Source: Corynebacterium canis
GTDB lineage: Bacteria > Actinomycetota > Actinomycetes > Mycobacteriales > Mycobacteriaceae
Direction: 5' to 3'
DNA length: 64,000 bases
NCBI RefSeq assembly: GCF_030408595.1
Contig: NZ_CP047080.1
Coordinates: forward strand, 2,259,685 to 2,323,684
This document shows, piece by piece, positions 63,154-64,000 of this stretch (position 1 is the first letter of the stretch; each line of letters starts with the position of its first letter). The notes below the pieces were generated by a model. It saw nothing but the letters and a program-made list of their open reading frames with translations. It ran no database searches and was not told where the DNA came from. A program made the position numbers and the translations under genes.

Positions 63154-64000
63154 TTAGGCGGCGTGACCGGCGATCGAAATGTCTCGGAGACTACTTGGAT
63201 GGACTAACAGCAAGCGCGAAGTGACAATGCACTCCAGCTCCACGCAATCTCCGACAAGGGAACCAACCGTGAAAATGGAAGCAAAATCGCCATCGGGACC
63301 ATGACACAGCGTGGCCTTAATCAGCGAACGGGACTGGTGAAGCCGCTCCCAAGTTGAATGGTCATACACATTGATCTTCAAACCCTGCATGATCGCTGGG
63401 CAGCCAACAGCCTGAGGAGGTTGCACCGGCTGCTCGAATTTCACCGGTTCATAGGTGTCCTTACCGGCAAACTTCGCAAGGACCCGAGTAGGGATCTTCG
63501 AAAGAACCTGACGGGCAAGGAGCTTCGCGGCGTCGCCGATGGCAGGATCGGCCCTGAGCGCGGCGTCGCGAAGCAAGGAGTCAATGGCGATCAGCATCGC
63601 CTCACAACCCATGTCCGCATCGGCGCTCGGCGACAATGGAACGTGCGAAGAAAGGAGCTGTTCAACGAAGAAAAGTTCAGCGGGGCCGCTAGCTCGGCGC
63701 ACCCGGTAGCCCTCGGACTTCAGCGTAGTAATCAATGCGAGCACAGCGGACCAACCTTCGCCCACCTCAGTCATGAGCTGCCACAACGTAATGGGGGCAT
63801 ACTGGCTTGCCAGCTGCAACCCAGCGCGGAACAAAACATGCGGGTCGTGGTACGAAAAGGAATGATAATCCTCCAGCGAATCCACCTTGTCGCACGCACA
63901 CCAAACAATCGGAAACTCGTGTGATTGCTGGGCAAGCACGCTGGGAAGGATCAGCATCGCATCGCCAAACTCGTCGAGAGTGACCGAACCAAAAACGAAC
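63154..64000 (-). CDS. Hypothetical protein, 5' end uncertain or outside window
   Basis: Not recognised. The frame is open through the window edge (reading FVFGSVTLDEFGDAMLILPS at the edge), so the start is either ATG 63957 or lies beyond position 64000. About 280 residues are visible, mostly soluble, with an Asp/Ala-rich middle, no signal peptide and no evident catalytic motif; the C-terminus is beta-rich (ATLCHGPDGDFASIFTVGSL). It is convergent with the HNH gene, 20 nt away. Composition resembles the backbone. Function unknown. Confidence 0.6.
   Translation of the reverse strand, partial: FVFGSVTLDEFGDAMLILPSVLAQQSHEFPIVWCACDKVDSLEDYHSFSYHDPHVLFRAGLQLASQYAPITLWQLMTEVGEGWSAVLALITTLKSEGYRVRRASGPAELFFVEQLLSSHVPLSPSADADMGCEAMLIAIDSLLRDAALRADPAIGDAAKLLARQVLSKIPTRVLAKFAGKDTYEPVKFEQPVQPPQAVGCPAIMQGLKINVYDHSTWERLHQSRSLIKATLCHGPDGDFASIFTVGSLVGDCVELECIVTSRLLLVHPSSLRDISIAGHAA

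Overview
The window looks like part of a Corynebacterium chromosome: GC by eye is near 60 %, and the gene order glyS - zur - metE - uppS - recO - era - CNNM - ybeY - phoH - rsmE - dnaJ - hrcA ... hemW - fadD15 - malQ ... M3 peptidase - treS/mak - idi ... aecD - brnQ resembles the corynebacterial backbone as I remember it from C. glutamicum. Species cannot be named from sequence alone.

Layout. (1) 1-13600: housekeeping block, mostly on the minus strand. A 5' fragment of glyS faces zur; a long minus-strand run then goes hrcA, dnaJ, rsmE, phoH, ybeY, CNNM, era, recO, uppS, VIT1-type protein, metE, with many 1-4 nt overlaps that imply translational coupling. metE has its own promoter in the 3' end of the VIT1 gene and a cobalamin riboswitch. 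(2) 13601-17144: accessory interval between hrcA and hemW with a putative O-methyltransferase, a DUF559/AbiEi-like protein, two inverted DnaA-box-like sites, a 14-bp tandem repeat and several copies of an intergenic palindromic repeat built on ATCTGCCT/AGGCAGAT, ending in a 27-bp tandem array. (3) 17145-30730: hemW, a hypothetical protein, fadD15, malQ, two small membrane proteins, an M3 peptidase, a type-B carboxylesterase, treS-mak (trehalose to maltose-1-phosphate) and idi. (4) 30792-34262: crtE-crtB-crtI, enough for lycopene, with no cyclase or C50 genes beside them. (5) 34259-42811: a WXG100/PPE-like protein with a lipoprotein, an ABC exporter, the aecD C-S lyase, a D-2-hydroxyacid dehydrogenase, brnQ and a membrane protein. 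(6) 42993-47749: a complete oligopeptide-type ABC importer with both ATPases fused. (7) 47750-51385: a 1211-residue DnaQ-like/TerB/BRCT/HTH protein in which two exonuclease metal ligands are lysines. (8) 51880-59218: deoxyribonucleoside catabolism (SorC-type deoR, nupC, cdd, deoA, deoC, pmmB) plus an ADP-ribosylglycohydrolase. (9) 59333-61330: a visibly AT-richer pair, AAA15 ATPase plus RloB/TOPRIM, resembling AbiL/RloAB-type phage defence. (10) 61763-64000: a DUF222/HNH protein and a 5'-truncated unrecognised gene.

The strongest undescribed signals are non-coding: a 17-mer (GCTTATCGACGCCCCGC) found four times exactly, with its 11-base core nine times, in unrelated coding frames and intergenic DNA; and the palindromic repeat family of the hrcA-hemW interval. 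Many genes appear to have leaderless transcripts (a TANNNT box 6-8 nt before the start codon). Several convergent gene pairs share a CTAG or CTAA stop tetranucleotide. No rRNA, tRNA, CRISPR array, insertion sequence or integrase was recognised.
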